Assembly: GCF_900199455.1 (NCBI RefSeq)
Contig: NZ_FZQR01000004.1
Location: forward strand, 310,001-374,000
Length of the DNA stretch: 64,000 nucleotides
Direction of reading: 5' to 3'
From: Mesorhizobium carmichaelinearum
GTDB taxonomy: Bacteria > Pseudomonadota > Alphaproteobacteria > Rhizobiales > Rhizobiaceae
Part shown: positions 7,315 to 18,220 of the stretch, one piece after another
Layout of the letters: the number at the start of each line of letters is the position of its first letter
Numbering within the stretch: position 1 is the stretch's first letter
The notes under the pieces: generated by a model
Database searches by the model: none
What the model was told of the DNA's origin: nothing
What the model saw: only the letters and a program-made list of their open reading frames with translations
Position numbers and translations under genes: made by a program

Positions 7315-10128
7315 CTACTCCGCCGCTCCGAGATAATCCGACAGCGGCGGGCAGGAGCAGACCAGATTGCGGTCACCGGCGACATTGTCGATGCGCGACA
7401 CCGGCGGCCAGTACTTTGCCGCTGTGTCGGCGTCGCCGGCGGGATAGGCCGCTTCCAGGCGCGAGTAGGGATGGGTCCACTGGCCGGCCAGCGCCTCGGC
7501 GGCGGTGTGCGGTGCGTTGACCAGCGGATTGTCGGTCAAAGGCCACTCGCCCCTGGCAACTTTCGCCGCTTCGCCCGCAATGGCGATCATCGCTTCGCAG
7601 AAACGGTCGAGTTCGCGCTTGGGCTCGGATTCCGTCGGCTCGACCATCAGCGTGCCGGCGACTGGGAACGACATGGTCGGGGCGTGGAAGCCGTAGTCGA
7701 TCAGGCGCTTGGCGATATCGTCGACGCTGATGCCGGCGCTCTCCTTGAGCACGCGGGTGTCGAGGATGCATTCATGCGCGATACGATCGTGCCGGCCCTT
7801 GTAAAGCAGCGGGAAGTGCGGCGCGAGCCGTGTCGCCACATAGTTGGCCGAGATGATGGCTGTCTCGGTTGCCTGCTTCAGGCCCGCGGCGCCCATCATA
7901 CGGATATACATCCAGGTGATCGGCAGGATGGAAGCGCTGCCGAAGGGTGCCGCCGACACTGCATGCGCGGAGCCTTCGGTGACATGGCCCGGCAGATAGG
8001 GTTTCAGGTGCGCCCTGACACCGATCGGGCCGATGCCGGGGCCGCCGCCGCCATGCGGGATGCAGAAGGTCTTGTGCAGGTTCATATGGCAGACATCGGC
8101 GCCGATATCGGCGGGCCGGGCGAGCGCGACCAGCGCGTTGAGGTTGGCGCCGTCGAAATAGACCTGGCCGCCATGCTCGTGAATGAGGGCGCAGAGGTGG
8201 CGGGCGCCTTCTTCGTAAACGCCATGCGTCGAGGGATAGGTGAACATCAGCGCCGCGAGATTTTTGGAATGCTCGTTGGCCTTGGCCCGCATATCGTCCA
8301 TGTCGATATTGCCGTCTTCCAGGCAGCGCACGACGACAACGCTCATGCCGACCATCGCCGCACTCGCCGGATTGGTACCATGCGCGGAGGAGGGGATCAG
8401 GCAGACGGTGCGGTGGCCTTCGCCGCGCGAACGATGATAGGCGCGGATGGCGAGCAGGCCGGCATATTCGCCCTGGCTGCCGGCATTGGGCTGCAGGCTG
8501 ACCGCGTCGAAGCCGGTGATCTCCGACAGCCAGCCCTCCAGTTCGCCGATCATGGCGCGATAGCCGGCCGAATGGCTGGCCGGCGCGAAGGGATGCAGAT
8601 TGGCGATGCTTGGCCAACTCACCGGCATCATTTCGGCCGCGGCATTGAGCTTCATGGTGCATGACCCGAGCGGGATCATTGAGCGGTCGAGCGCCAGATC
8701 CTTGTCGGCCAGCCGGCGCAGCAGGCGCATCATGTCGGTTTCCGACTTGTTCTCGTTGAACACCGGCTGGGTCAGAAACTCTTTTCCACGCGGCTTGCCG
8801 GGAACGGTGCTGTCGGCCGAGGGGGCAGCCTTGGCGCCGAACAGGGAAGCGATTGCGTCGAGATCGGCGTCGGTCGAGGTCTCGTCGAAGGCGATGCCGA
8901 CATGGTCGGCGTCGAGGACGCGCAGCAGCCGGCCGGTTTTTTCGGCGGCGGCGGCGATTTCAGCGGCCTTGCCCTTCGCCACCACCGTCACCGTGTCGAA
9001 ACGGCTGGCGCCGAGCACCGACACGCCTGCCGCCTCGAGGCCGCTCGCCAGGCGGTTGGCCAGGGCGTGGATGCGCCCGGCAATCGCCTGCAGCCCGGCG
9101 GGGCCGTGCCAGATGGCATAGGCCGTCGCCATATTGGCGAGCAGCGCCTGCGCGGTGCAGATGTTGGAGGTTGCCTTGTCGCGGCGGATATGCTGTTCGC
9201 GCGTCTGCAAGGCCAGGCGGTAGCCGGGCCGGCCCTTGCTGTCGGTCGACTGGCCGACAAGGCGGCCGGGCATCAACCGGGTCAGCCTGTCGGAGACAGC
9301 GCAGTAGGCAGCGTGCGGGCCGCCAAAGCCCATCGGCACGCCGAAGCGCTGCATCGGGCCGACGGCGATGTCGGCGCCGAGTCTTGCCGGCGCATCCGTC
9401 AGCGTCAGGCCAAGCGGATCGGCGATGAAGACGACCAGCGCGCCGGTGGCACGGGCCTTGTCGATCGCTGCCCTGTGGTCGCCATAGACGCCGAACGTGT
9501 CGGGCCAAGAGACGAGCAGGGCGGCCGTGTTGTCGTCGATCGTCTCGCCGTCGATCTCGATGCCGAGCGGCTCGGCGCGGGTGCGCACGACATCCAGCGT
9601 CTGCGGGTGCGGCGTGCCGGCGAACGCCACCTTGGTGCGCTTGTCGCGGTGGTGGCGCAGCGCAATGCCGACCGCTTCGGCGACAGCGGTTGCTTCATCG
9701 AGCAGCGAGGCTGACGCCACCGGCAGGCCGGTCAATTCGGTGACCAAGGTCTGGAAATTGAACAGCATTTCGAGGCGGCCTTGGCTGATCTCGGCCTGAT
9801 AGGGCGTATAGGCCGTGTACCAGGCCGGATTCTCGAACAGATTGCGCTGGATGACCGGCGGCACGTGGACGCCGTGATAGCCGGCGCCGATGAAGCTCTT
9901 CAGCACCGTGTTCTTCGCCATGGTCGCCGACAATTCGGCCAGCGCTTCGGCCTCGCTGGCCGGCGCCGGCAAGGTCAGCGGCAGGTCGAGGCGAATCGAC
10001 TGCGGCACGGCCTGGCTGATCAGTGTCTCGACGGAGGGAACGCCGATCACGGCAAGCATGGCTCTGACATCGTTGACGCCAGGACCGATATGGCGGGCCG
10101 AGAAGGGGGTGAGTGCTGTGGTCATCAT
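7315..10128 (-). CDS. gcvP: Glycine dehydrogenase (decarboxylating), P protein
   Basis: The 937-residue single-chain P protein decarboxylates glycine with PLP and passes the aminomethyl group to the lipoyl arm of GcvH. The PLP lysine is in [16 protein letters not shown]; the N-terminal half (RHIGPG, then a [18 protein letters not shown] segment) and C-terminal half form the usual pseudo-dimer. It is the last gene of gcvT-gcvH-gcvP, 14 bases after gcvH, and would share the glycine riboswitch upstream of gcvT. Two consecutive methionines leave the start ambiguous by one codon. Length is normal. Confidence 0.97.
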   Translation of the reverse strand: MMTTALTPFSARHIGPGVNDVRAMLAVIGVPSVETLISQAVPQSIRLDLPLTLPAPASEAEALAELSATMAKNTVLKSFIGAGYHGVHVPPVIQRNLFENPAWYTAYTPYQAEISQGRLEMLFNFQTLVTELTGLPVASASLLDEATAVAEAVGIALRHHRDKRTKVAFAGTPHPQTLDVVRTRAEPLGIEIDGETIDDNTAALLVSWPDTFGVYGDHRAAIDKARATGALVVFIADPLGLTLTDAPARLGADIAVGPMQRFGVPMGFGGPHAAYCAVSDRLTRLMPGRLVGQSTDSKGRPGYRLALQTREQHIRRDKATSNICTAQALLANMATAYAIWHGPAGLQAIAGRIHALANRLASGLEAAGVSVLGASRFDTVTVVAKGKAAEIAAAAEKTGRLLRVLDADHVGIAFDETSTDADLDAIASLFGAKAAPSADSTVPGKPRGKEFLTQPVFNENKSETDMMRLLRRLADKDLALDRSMIPLGSCTMKLNAAAEMMPVSWPSIANLHPFAPASHSAGYRAMIGELEGWLSEITGFDAVSLQPNAGSQGEYAGLLAIRAYHRSRGEGHRTVCLIPSSAHGTNPASAAMVGMSVVVVRCLEDGNIDMDDMRAKANEHSKNLAALMFTYPSTHGVYEEGARHLCALIHEHGGQVYFDGANLNALVALARPADIGADVCHMNLHKTFCIPHGGGGPGIGPIGVRAHLKPYLPGHVTEGSAHAVSAAPFGSASILPITWMYIRMMGAAGLKQATETAIISANYVATRLAPHFPLLYKGRHDRIAHECILDTRVLKESAGISVDDIAKRLIDYGFHAPTMSFPVAGTLMVEPTESEPKRELDRFCEAMIAIAGEAAKVARGEWPLTDNPLVNAPHTAAEALAGQWTHPYSRLEAAYPAGDADTAAKYWPPVSRIDNVAGDRNLVCSCPPLSDYLGAAE

Positions 10129-10142
10129 CTCTAGTCCTGATT

Positions 10143-10511
10143 TCAGGCGATATGGGCTTTGTAGGCGGCCTCATCCATGAGGCCGGCGAGCTGGCTTTCG
10201 TCGGCCAACCTCATCTTCCACAGCCAGCCGGCGCCGGTTGCCGCCGAGTTGACCAGCGACGGGTCGGAAGACAGCGTGCCGTTGGCTTCGGTGATCTCGC
10301 CGTCGACTGGCGCGTAGACGTCAGAGGCCGCCTTGACGGATTCGACCACGACGGCGGTGTCGCCCTTGGCCAACTTCTTTCCAGTCTCCGGCAGTTCGAC
10401 GAAGACGAGGTCGCCGAGCTGTTCCTGCGCGTAGTCAGTGATGCCGACCGTGGCGATACCGCCTTCGACGCGGAGCCATTCGTGATCTGATGTGAAATAG
10501 GTCGTTGCCAT
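10143..10511 (-). CDS. gcvH: Glycine cleavage system H protein
   Basis: The 122-residue lipoyl carrier shuttles the aminomethyl group between GcvP, GcvT and the dihydrolipoamide dehydrogenase. The lipoylated lysine is Lys60 in [10 protein letters not shown]; the sequence opens with [12 protein letters not shown], typical of the family. The start at MATTYFTS is favoured because AAAGGA lies 8 bases upstream; an in-frame ATG three codons earlier is too close to that site. The gap to gcvT is 5 bases, so translation is likely coupled. Confidence 0.96.
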   Translation of the reverse strand: MATTYFTSDHEWLRVEGGIATVGITDYAQEQLGDLVFVELPETGKKLAKGDTAVVVESVKAASDVYAPVDGEITEANGTLSSDPSLVNSAATGAGWLWKMRLADESQLAGLMDEAAYKAHIA

Positions 10512-10516
10512 GGAAT

Positions 10517-11617
10517 TCATCCTTTGCGGTAGCGATGAGGGGTGAAGGGCAGGGAACTGATATCGACGGGGATTTTCGTGCCGCGCACGTCGGCGAACAC
10601 CCGTGTGCCTGGCTTCGCCAGAGATGCAGCGACATAGCCCATGGCGACCGGATGGCCGGCCGAGGGGCCAAAGCCGCCCGATGTGACATGGCCGGCGGGA
10701 TTGCCGTCGGCGTCGAACAGGGCGGCACCGGCGCGCACCGGCTGGCGGCCCTCCGGCTTCAGCCCAACGCGCTTTTGCGCTGGGCCGCGTTCCACGGCGT
10801 CGCGCAGGGCGTCTGCGCCGATGAAGGCGCCGGAAGCGCGGATGTCCTTGGGGATCGCCCACATCAGTGCGGCGGCGGCCGGGTCGGTCTCCGGCGTGAT
10901 GTCCTGGCCATGCAGGCAAAGCCCGGCCTCCAGCCGCAGGCTATCGCGCGCGGCAAGGCCGATCCACAGCACACGCTCGTCTTCGAGCAGCTTCGCGACA
11001 AGGGCGCGCGCATCGGCTTCAGGCAGGCCGATCTCGAAACCGTCCTCGCCGGTATAGCCCGACCGGCTCATGAACCAGTCTTTCCGCGGTTCGACCCCGT
11101 GCATGAATAGCAGCGAGCCGGTCTCGATGCCTGCGCGGGAGAGGGCTGCCCAGGCCTCCGGCCCCTGGATGGCCAGGAAGACGCGCTCGAGCGGCTCGAC
11201 CTTCACATCAAAATTCGCGGCCAGCTCACGCAGATGCTTTTCGTCGGCGACCGCATTGCCGGCATTGGCGACCACCATGAACCTGGTATCGCCGAGGCGG
11301 GTGACGATCAGGTCGTCAAGGATGCCGCCTGCCTCGTTGAGGAAGAAGGACAGTTTCGACTGCGAGATTTCGAGCGCACCGGCATCCAGCGGGCAGGCGC
11401 GGTTGAGCAAGGCAATCGCGCCTGGTCCGCTGACCTCGAACAGTTTCATGTGCGAGATGTCGAACAGGCCGGCATGCTCGCGGGTGTGCAGATGTTCCTT
11501 CATGACGCCGGCCGGATAGGTCAGCGGCATCGACCAGCCGGCAAAGGCGCCGAAGCGCGCACCGGCGGCTGCGTGGATATCTTCGAGGGGAAGGTGTTTT
11601 GAGTCGTCGCCCGTCAT
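10517..11617 (-). CDS. gcvT: Aminomethyltransferase, T protein of glycine cleavage
   Basis: The 366-residue enzyme transfers the methylene group from lipoyl-bound intermediate to tetrahydrofolate, releasing ammonia. [16 protein letters not shown] near the N-terminus, [16 protein letters not shown] in the middle and the C-terminal barrel [20 protein letters not shown] fit GcvT. GGAG lies 5 bases before the ATG. It is the first gene of the gcv operon and is preceded by a tandem glycine riboswitch, so the operon is expected to be switched on by glycine. Confidence 0.96.
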   Translation of the reverse strand: MTGDDSKHLPLEDIHAAAGARFGAFAGWSMPLTYPAGVMKEHLHTREHAGLFDISHMKLFEVSGPGAIALLNRACPLDAGALEISQSKLSFFLNEAGGILDDLIVTRLGDTRFMVVANAGNAVADEKHLRELAANFDVKVEPLERVFLAIQGPEAWAALSRAGIETGSLLFMHGVEPRKDWFMSRSGYTGEDGFEIGLPEADARALVAKLLEDERVLWIGLAARDSLRLEAGLCLHGQDITPETDPAAAALMWAIPKDIRASGAFIGADALRDAVERGPAQKRVGLKPEGRQPVRAGAALFDADGNPAGHVTSGGFGPSAGHPVAMGYVAASLAKPGTRVFADVRGTKIPVDISSLPFTPHRYRKG

Positions 11618-11667
11618 GTCGTCTCCAGAGTCGCACGCAATCGGCCGCGAATGGCGACCAGTCCGTG

Positions 11668-11845
11668 CCCCTCTGTCTGAAGCCTGAGAGACTCGCGCAG
11701 CCGGAACTCTGTCAGCGGCGCTTACACCTTCGGCGCGGGGGCAAGCCCCGACTTTCCAGAGTGTCTTTCCCGTCTACGGTTCTTTTGCCTGAGAGATTTC
11801 GGGCGATTTCCCCTTCGGCGGCAGCTCTCGCTGCTCTCTCCCGCA
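11668..11845 (-). promoter_or_regulatory. Tandem glycine riboswitch controlling gcvTHP
   Basis: Read on the minus strand, two glycine aptamers follow each other. The first (about 11845-11776) has GGGAGAGAGC, the conserved GCCGAAGGGG junction and CTCTCAGGCAAAAG; the second (about 11766-11668) has GCGCCGAAGGTG and CTCTCAGGCTTCAGAC. These are the hallmark sequences of the glycine riboswitch. It ends about 50 bases before the gcvT start, leaving room for the expression platform. In this family glycine binding usually activates expression of the cleavage system. Confidence 0.93.
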
Positions 11846-11930
11846 AACAGGTAGGACTCAGAACCGAGCCCTCGACGCGCCATCCATAGCCCGTCGGCGA
11901 CACCTTGTCACCTCCCAGCGACATCGTTCT

Positions 11931-11956
11931 CCCAAAAACCGCTGCGGTCTTTTGGG
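11931..11956. repeat. Near-perfect palindrome upstream of the gcv riboswitch
   Basis: The arms CCCAAAAACCGC and GCGGTCTTTTGGG flank a single central base and differ by one extra nucleotide. With virtually no loop it is more plausible as a DNA operator or cruciform than as an RNA terminator. It lies in the 447-base divergent region between gcvT and the gene at 12065, roughly 85 bases upstream of the riboswitch, where the gcv promoter should be. Confidence 0.5.
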
Positions 11957-12064
11957 GCGACATGCATTGGCCGACAAGTCTTCGCTAACCACGCCGTTTG
12001 CCGGTTTTTCAAGACACTCCTGATATAGCAGGCTGATGTAACGCTTTGGGGGACGGGGACGACA

Positions 12065-13066
12065 ATGGGCGAACTGATCATGAGCGCGCCGGTGGCGGGG
12101 TTGACGTCGAAGAATCGCATTGCCTCGGAAGATGTGGTGATGCTGCGCCGAGACGTGTTCGCCGATGGCGTGGTCACTCGAGGCGAGGCCGAGGCCTTGT
12201 TCGCGCTCGACCAGACGGCTCGGGACAAATGCGCGGAGTGGGCGCCGTTCTTCGTCGAGGCGGTGACCGACTACATCGTCCATCAGGAAAAGCCGTCGGG
12301 CTACATCTCGCAGGACAATGCCGACTGGCTGGTCCGCACCATCTCGCGCGACGGCATGGTCGACAGCCGCACTGAACTCGAATTGCTGGTCCATGTGCTG
12401 GAAGAGGCGAGATCCTCGCCGGGCAAGCTTTGCGTCTATGCGCTGGAACAGGTCGCTCATGCCGTCATCGACGGCAAGGGGCCGCTGATGCTGGGTGGCG
12501 CGCTGGTGCCCGGACTGATCGCCAAGGCGGAAGTCGAGCTGCTGCGCCGCATCCTCCACGCCCATGGCGGCGACGGCAACATCGCCATCACCCGCGGCGA
12601 GGCCGAGGTGCTGTTCAAGATCAACGAACAGACCGCCCAGGCCAAGAACGATCCGTCCTGGAACGACCTCTTCGTCAAGGCGATCGCCAATTTCGTTATG
12701 TGCTCGGCCGGCTATGAAGCGCCGACCCGCGACGTGGCGCTGCGCCAGGAAAGCTTCCTCGAACACACCGATCCGGAAATCGGCGGCTTCTTCAGCCGCA
12801 TGGTCTCGGGTGGCCTTGCCGGCATCATCGAGGCCTACCGGTCCCCCAATGACATCGAGGCCGAGTGGGAAGCCAAGAACAGGGCGGCCGAGGCCTTGGC
12901 TCGCCGCGCCGAAACAATCGATGCCGGTGAAGCCAAATGGCTTGTCGATCATATCGGCTTGGACAGGCCCTTGTACGAAAACGAGCGCGCGCTGCTGACG
13001 CTGATCAAGCATGCCTCGCCTGAGATCCATCCGGCGCTAAGGCCGCTCCTCGAGAAGGTCGCCTAG
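12065..13066 (+). CDS. Conserved protein of unknown function with internal duplication
   Basis: The 333-residue soluble protein has no signal peptide or membrane segment. Two halves are related: VTRGEAEALFALDQTARDK (about residues 36-54) matches ITRGEAEVLFKINEQTAQAK (about 178-197), each followed by a Trp-Phe helix and F-V-x-A-I/V-x-x-[YF]-[IV]; ISQDNADWLVRTISRDGMVD matches IDAGEAKWLVDHIGLDRPLY near the C-terminus. The regular GEAE pattern suggests helical repeat units, perhaps TerB-like, but I do not recognise a named family. GGGGGACGGGGAC precedes the ATG; a second ATG five codons later is possible. It is divergent from the gcv operon. Confidence 0.7.
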   Translation: MGELIMSAPVAGLTSKNRIASEDVVMLRRDVFADGVVTRGEAEALFALDQTARDKCAEWAPFFVEAVTDYIVHQEKPSGYISQDNADWLVRTISRDGMVDSRTELELLVHVLEEARSSPGKLCVYALEQVAHAVIDGKGPLMLGGALVPGLIAKAEVELLRRILHAHGGDGNIAITRGEAEVLFKINEQTAQAKNDPSWNDLFVKAIANFVMCSAGYEAPTRDVALRQESFLEHTDPEIGGFFSRMVSGGLAGIIEAYRSPNDIEAEWEAKNRAAEALARRAETIDAGEAKWLVDHIGLDRPLYENERALLTLIKHASPEIHPALRPLLEKVA

Positions 13067-13072
13067 GTCCAT

Positions 13073-13200
13073 TGATATTCAGGTGATGCCGGCCTGCAAA
13101 CGGCGGTTTCCTGCGCTTCCGGTGCTCACGTACCCAAAAAGTACGCTCCGCTCCGGTTCTCGGAAACCACCATTTTCGACTCGGCCTGACCTGAATCTCA
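13073..13200. repeat. 128-bp palindromic rhizobial repeat between convergent genes
   Basis: The element reads symmetrically from TTCAGGT at one end to ACCTGAA at the other, with nested matching parts (GGTTTCC against GGAAACC, CGTAC against GTACG) around a centre near 13137. It occupies almost the whole gap between two convergent genes and could fold on either strand into a long hairpin, giving bidirectional termination. I recall near-identical segments between genes in other Rhizobiales. Confidence 0.75.
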
Positions 13201-13225
13201 ACGGACCCTGCACGGTCTCACTCCA

Positions 13226-14035
13226 TCAAATCCCGCCGTACCAGTCATAGCCATTGTCTTCCCAGTAGCCGCCACGGCCGCCGCCGACATTGGCGAAGCC
13301 GTCGACCAGTTCGATCTTGTAGAGATATTTCGGCATCTTGTAGCCGAGCTGGCGCTCGACGCGGACGCGCAGCGGTGCGCCGTTTTCGACCGGTAGCGGC
13401 TTGCCGTTCACGCCGTAGGCGAGGATCGTTTGCGGGTGGCGGGCGTCGATCAGGTCGATCGTGCCGTAATATTTGATGTCGCCGGACAGGCTGCGGTCGA
13501 TCGTGTCGAGGCAATGGAACATGACGTAGCGCGCCTGCGGCTTGACCACCGCCTGGTCGAGCACCAGCGACAGCGGCGTGCCGGTCCATTTGGCGATGCA
13601 GCTCCAGCCTTCGACGCAGTCATGGCGGGTGATCTGGGTGCGGCTCGGCATGTTCTGAAGCTGCTCGCGGCTGAGCGACAGCGGCTTTTCGACAAGGCCC
13701 GACACCTCCAGCCGCCAGTCGGCGAAATTGTTGGCAAGTAGGCCCTTGTAGGTGTCATCGTCAGGGGCGGTAACGCCATTCGGCCGCTGCGGCTGGCGGA
13801 TATCGGCTTCTGTGAATTCCGGCGCCAATGCATCGCGGCCGGCAAGCAGGCGCTGCGCGCGGTATGTCAGGCCATTGGCGTTTTCGAGGAAACTGCGCAG
13901 GCCGCTGCCGATGCTCAACTGGCTGTCGAAGGCGTCGCAGCCCGACAGCATGATGCCGGAGGCGCCAAGGCTGGCGGCGGTCAGGAATTTTCTTCGACTG
14001 ATCTGAAAATTGGGGCTGATCTCAAACTTCGCCAT
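13226..14035 (-). CDS. Periplasmic molybdopterin oxidoreductase (MsrP/YedY-like)
   Basis: The product is about 269 residues from MAKFEISPNF, the start supported by GAGAGGAG nine bases upstream; an earlier in-frame ATG would overlap the preceding gene. SRRKFLTAASLG is a twin-arginine signal followed by a possible lipobox LSGC. The sulfite-oxidase-type molybdopterin domain shows HDCVEGWSCIAKWTGTPL, whose first Cys should ligate molybdenum, and GYKMPKYLYKIELVDGF at the end. Related enzymes reduce methionine sulfoxide in periplasmic proteins; substrate here is unproven. Its stop-start junction with the cytochrome b gene (TGACATG) indicates an electron-transfer pair. Confidence 0.85.
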   Translation of the reverse strand: MAKFEISPNFQISRRKFLTAASLGASGIMLSGCDAFDSQLSIGSGLRSFLENANGLTYRAQRLLAGRDALAPEFTEADIRQPQRPNGVTAPDDDTYKGLLANNFADWRLEVSGLVEKPLSLSREQLQNMPSRTQITRHDCVEGWSCIAKWTGTPLSLVLDQAVVKPQARYVMFHCLDTIDRSLSGDIKYYGTIDLIDARHPQTILAYGVNGKPLPVENGAPLRVRVERQLGYKMPKYLYKIELVDGFANVGGGRGGYWEDNGYDWYGGI

Positions 14036-14036
14036 G

Positions 14037-14918
14037 TCAGGCACTCCTCTCGGTCGTCTTGTCGTCATGCGCGGGAGGGTCGGTGCGGTACCAGCCGGTG
14101 ATGATCGAGCGCAATTCGTTGATCGGGCCGGCGGCCAGGATCATCAGGATGTGGATGATGAAGAAGCCGACGAGCAGCAGCATGACGGTGAAATGGATGG
14201 TGCGCGCCGTCTGCCGGCCGCCGAGCAGTTCGTTGAGGAACGGCAGCACCGAATTCATGCTGGGCGACATGGCAAGGCCGGTGATGATCATCAGCGGCAA
14301 CAGTACGAACAGCACCCCGCCATAAGCCATCTTCTGCAGCGTGTTGTATTCGCGTGTGTGATGGAATTTCAGCCTGGCGTGGTCGACGATGTCGCGCGGC
14401 AGCCGCTTGAGGTCGTCGAGGCGCGGGGCGAGATCGCGCCTGATATGGCCGTTGATCAGGCTGGCGACCAGCCAGACGAGCAAGGTCGTCGTCAGGATCC
14501 AGGCAAAGAAGAAATGGATGACACGAGCGGTGCCGAGATCATAGTAGGACGGGATGGTCGCCCAGGACGGGAAGCCGCGCGCCGTCTCGTTGCCTGGCGG
14601 ACCTGACCAACCGAGCACGCCTGTCGTGTCGAAGCGGTGCCCGAAGATTGCAGTGTAGCCGCGCGGACCGGCGTTGGTGTTTTCGGCGCCGATTTCGAAG
14701 ATGGTGTTGTTGTAGCCGAAGCCGGATTGCTTGCCGATGTAGAGCTGCGGTCGGGCGTTGAAGATCTGCAGGCCGGAAAGCAGCATGAAGAACAGCGAGA
14801 TGGCCCAGATCCAGTGCGTCAGCCGCGTCCAGCGCGACTGCCGGTAGATCAGCGTGCTGTCGCTCGACACGGGGGCGTCCGGCCCGGTGGCGGATTGGCT
14901 TCTGGCAACCGATTCCAT
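14037..14918 (-). CDS. Cytochrome b561-type membrane subunit
   Basis: The 293-residue integral membrane protein has about five membrane segments, with histidines suited to haem ligation in the first (RLTHWIWAISLFFMLLSG) and later segments (ARVIHFFFAWILTTTLL, RTIHFTVMLLLVGFFIIH). It resembles the b-type cytochrome subunits of thiosulfate reductase and formate dehydrogenase. Translation of the molybdoenzyme begins one base after its stop, so it probably feeds quinol electrons to that periplasmic partner, doing the job that MsrQ does in enterobacteria. That function is inference from coupling and family. Confidence 0.82.
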   Translation of the reverse strand: MESVARSQSATGPDAPVSSDSTLIYRQSRWTRLTHWIWAISLFFMLLSGLQIFNARPQLYIGKQSGFGYNNTIFEIGAENTNAGPRGYTAIFGHRFDTTGVLGWSGPPGNETARGFPSWATIPSYYDLGTARVIHFFFAWILTTTLLVWLVASLINGHIRRDLAPRLDDLKRLPRDIVDHARLKFHHTREYNTLQKMAYGGVLFVLLPLMIITGLAMSPSMNSVLPFLNELLGGRQTARTIHFTVMLLLVGFFIIHILMILAAGPINELRSIITGWYRTDPPAHDDKTTERSA

Positions 14919-15015
14919 CTTGTCTCTTCTCCCGGCCTCGCGGCGTGGCCTGCGCGTTCATTCTCCTCCTGATACGTCGCGATCCAAACCGATGTTTCAT
15001 CCGATCACGGATTTA

Positions 15016-15693
15016 TTACGGACCACCCAGGCTGACGGCGAGATTGACGGCCGCCGCGACGATGACGGTGTTGAAGAAGAACGACAGGATCGAGTGGACA
15101 AGCACGACACAGCGCATATGCGTCGTCGAGATGTTGGTATCGGCGGTCTGCGCCGTCATGCCGATGACCGTCGAGAAATAGAGGAAATCCCAGCCTTCCG
15201 GACGCTTGTCGCCTGGGAACAGCAATCCGCCGACCGGGATTTTCTTCTTGGTTTCGGCGTCGACCGCGTCGCCGTCCATCCAGTAGACATGCGCATAGTG
15301 CAGTGCCGCCATGGCATGGATGGTGAACCAGCCAAGCGGGATCGACAGCAGCGCGAAACCGAGCTCGACGGAATTGCCTCTGTCCTTCTGATTGATCAGC
15401 AGGAACAACGAGATAACGGCGAACACGACGACGATGAGCGTCACCGCGAAGATGACCAGCACCGGCATGTCGGTGGCGCGCGCATTCTTGCTCAGATACT
15501 TGCCGGTGAATTTGGGCATGTGGCTGACGACAAGAATGACGTAAGCAGCGAAAAAGGCGTTGGCGCCGATCGAATAGGCGAGCGGGGCATGCAGCAGCAG
15601 CGCCACAAGGAGCGCCACAGCGCCGAGGCAGGCCGACATTGCGAACAGCATGTGGCGCTGCATGGGTTTCTGGATCGGGGGTTCGGCGGCCAT
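15016..15693 (-). CDS. DUF1345 family membrane protein
   Basis: The 225-residue polytopic protein has five or six membrane segments with a long loop around residues 130-165 (VYWMDGDAVDAETKKKIPVG) followed by GWDFLYFSTVIGMTAQTAD, the conserved stretch of the DUF1345 family. The ATG at 15693 has GTGGAG six bases upstream; a GTG four codons earlier is the alternative. The family has no established function. It has its own spacing from the genes on both sides, so operon membership is unclear. Confidence 0.82.
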   Translation of the reverse strand: MAAEPPIQKPMQRHMLFAMSACLGAVALLVALLLHAPLAYSIGANAFFAAYVILVVSHMPKFTGKYLSKNARATDMPVLVIFAVTLIVVVFAVISLFLLINQKDRGNSVELGFALLSIPLGWFTIHAMAALHYAHVYWMDGDAVDAETKKKIPVGGLLFPGDKRPEGWDFLYFSTVIGMTAQTADTNISTTHMRCVVLVHSILSFFFNTVIVAAAVNLAVSLGGP

Positions 15694-15724
15694 GGCGGTC
15701 TCCACCCTGGATGGCGCTCGGTTT

Positions 15725-16192
15725 CTAGCTGGGTGTGGCGGATTTCAGCGCGCGCCGCAAGATACGGTCGAGTTCGCCGAGGAACCGCGAACGGTCCTGC
15801 GGTGCGAAGGAGGCATTGTAGCCCTTGCTTTCACCGGTCTCGCGCAGATGCTGCTTGAGGTCGCGCATCGCCACCGCCATGCCGATGGTTTCGGGCGTGA
15901 ATGGGCGCCCGGTTGGCCCAAGCACATGCGCGCCGAGCGCCACGGCGCGAGCGGCGAGCGGAATATCCGCGGTCACCACGACATCGTTGGATTTGGCGTT
16001 CTCGACGATCCAGTCGTCGGCGGCGTCGGCGCCCTTGGAGACCACGACATTGCGGATCATCGGATCGCGCGACGGCCGCAGGCCGCCATTGGAGACGTAG
16101 GTGACGACGACGCCAAGGCGCTCGGCGACCTTTTCGACCTCGGCCTTGACGGGGCAGGCGTCGGCGTCGACGTAGATGGCAGGTGCAGGCAT
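15725..16192 (-). CDS. UPF0178 (YaiI/YqxD) family protein
   Basis: The 155-residue protein begins with the family signature YVDADACPVKAEVEKVAERL and continues with GADAADDWIVENAKSNDVVVTADIPLA, the acidic motifs of a PIN-like nuclease fold. Length is typical. Function in the family is not established; by fold it could be a metal-dependent nuclease. It is a stand-alone gene about 20 bases before the DUF1345 gene and may be co-transcribed with it. Confidence 0.88.
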   Translation of the reverse strand: MPAPAIYVDADACPVKAEVEKVAERLGVVVTYVSNGGLRPSRDPMIRNVVVSKGADAADDWIVENAKSNDVVVTADIPLAARAVALGAHVLGPTGRPFTPETIGMAVAMRDLKQHLRETGESKGYNASFAPQDRSRFLGELDRILRRALKSATPS

Positions 16193-16255
16193 TGTCTCTC
16201 CGAAACGGACAGGGGCCGGAAGCGTTTCCGGCCCCTGCCTGAAATCTTATGGCGT

Positions 16256-16825
16256 TCAGGCCGGCAAGGCGCCGGACTTCTTCGCCGTCCAGGTGGCGAT
16301 ATAATCCATCAGGCCGGGGTTGAGGCAGTCATAGGGCTCCAGCCCGATTGTCTTCAGCCGCGCCCGGATGCCGTCCATCCGCTTTGGATCGACGCCGGAT
16401 TCGATGATTGACGAGACGAAGGCGGTGAAGCCCGGCGGCGACCAGCCATCCTCGACGAAGCGCTCGGGGTGGATGAAGGTCAGGCCCTTGAACGGATGGT
16501 CGCGCTCGACCGGGCCGTGCATATGGACGCCGCAGCCGGTGCAGGCGTGGCGCTGGATCAGCGCGCTAGCGTCGACCACTTTCAGCTTGTCGCCGTTCTC
16601 GGTGACGGTGACATCGCCGGTGCCGGCAACGGCAACCACCGAGAACACTGCACCTTCCGGCTTCCAGCATTTGGTGCAGCCGCAGGCGTGGTTGTGAGCG
16701 ATCTGGCCCTTGACCTTCACCTTGACCGGCTTGCTGGTGCAAGCGCAGACCAGCGTGCCGCCGGCAAAGCTCGCGCTCTCCTTCGGCAGGCCATTGTCGA
16801 TTTTCGGATGCAGTTTCTCCGCCAT
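16256..16825 (-). CDS. gfa: S-(hydroxymethyl)glutathione synthase
   Basis: The product is 189 residues from [12 protein letters not shown], chosen because GGGAGGAG lies six bases before this ATG. Gfa binds zinc and accelerates adduct formation between formaldehyde and glutathione. The zinc cysteines are visible: [22 protein letters not shown] and [13 protein letters not shown]. It is 68 bases downstream of adhC on the same strand, forming the classical two-gene formaldehyde detoxification unit. Confidence 0.94.
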   Translation of the reverse strand: MAEKLHPKIDNGLPKESASFAGGTLVCACTSKPVKVKVKGQIAHNHACGCTKCWKPEGAVFSVVAVAGTGDVTVTENGDKLKVVDASALIQRHACTGCGVHMHGPVERDHPFKGLTFIHPERFVEDGWSPPGFTAFVSSIIESGVDPKRMDGIRARLKTIGLEPYDCLNPGLMDYIATWTAKKSGALPA

Positions 16826-16893
16826 TCTTTTCTCCTCCCAGTTATGAACCACAGAGGTCGCTGGCCGGTCGGTCGGCGGCGTGTGGCTTTGCT

Positions 16894-18021
<1,128 letters not shown>

Positions 18022-18220
18022 CAGGCGTCCTCCAATGCGAATTTTTTTCCAAGGTTTCAGGTTTTTTCGACACGATCAACTGGAAGCTGGTGGCGAGACT
18101 GGGCCACAGCGAAGAATTGGAATCGCAAATCGATTGAAAGGCAGTGATTTGCATGGTCGGCTTGACCCCGCAAGCACAGGCCATAAAAGGAACGACCGAC
18201 CGGAGGGGAATGACCTCAGC

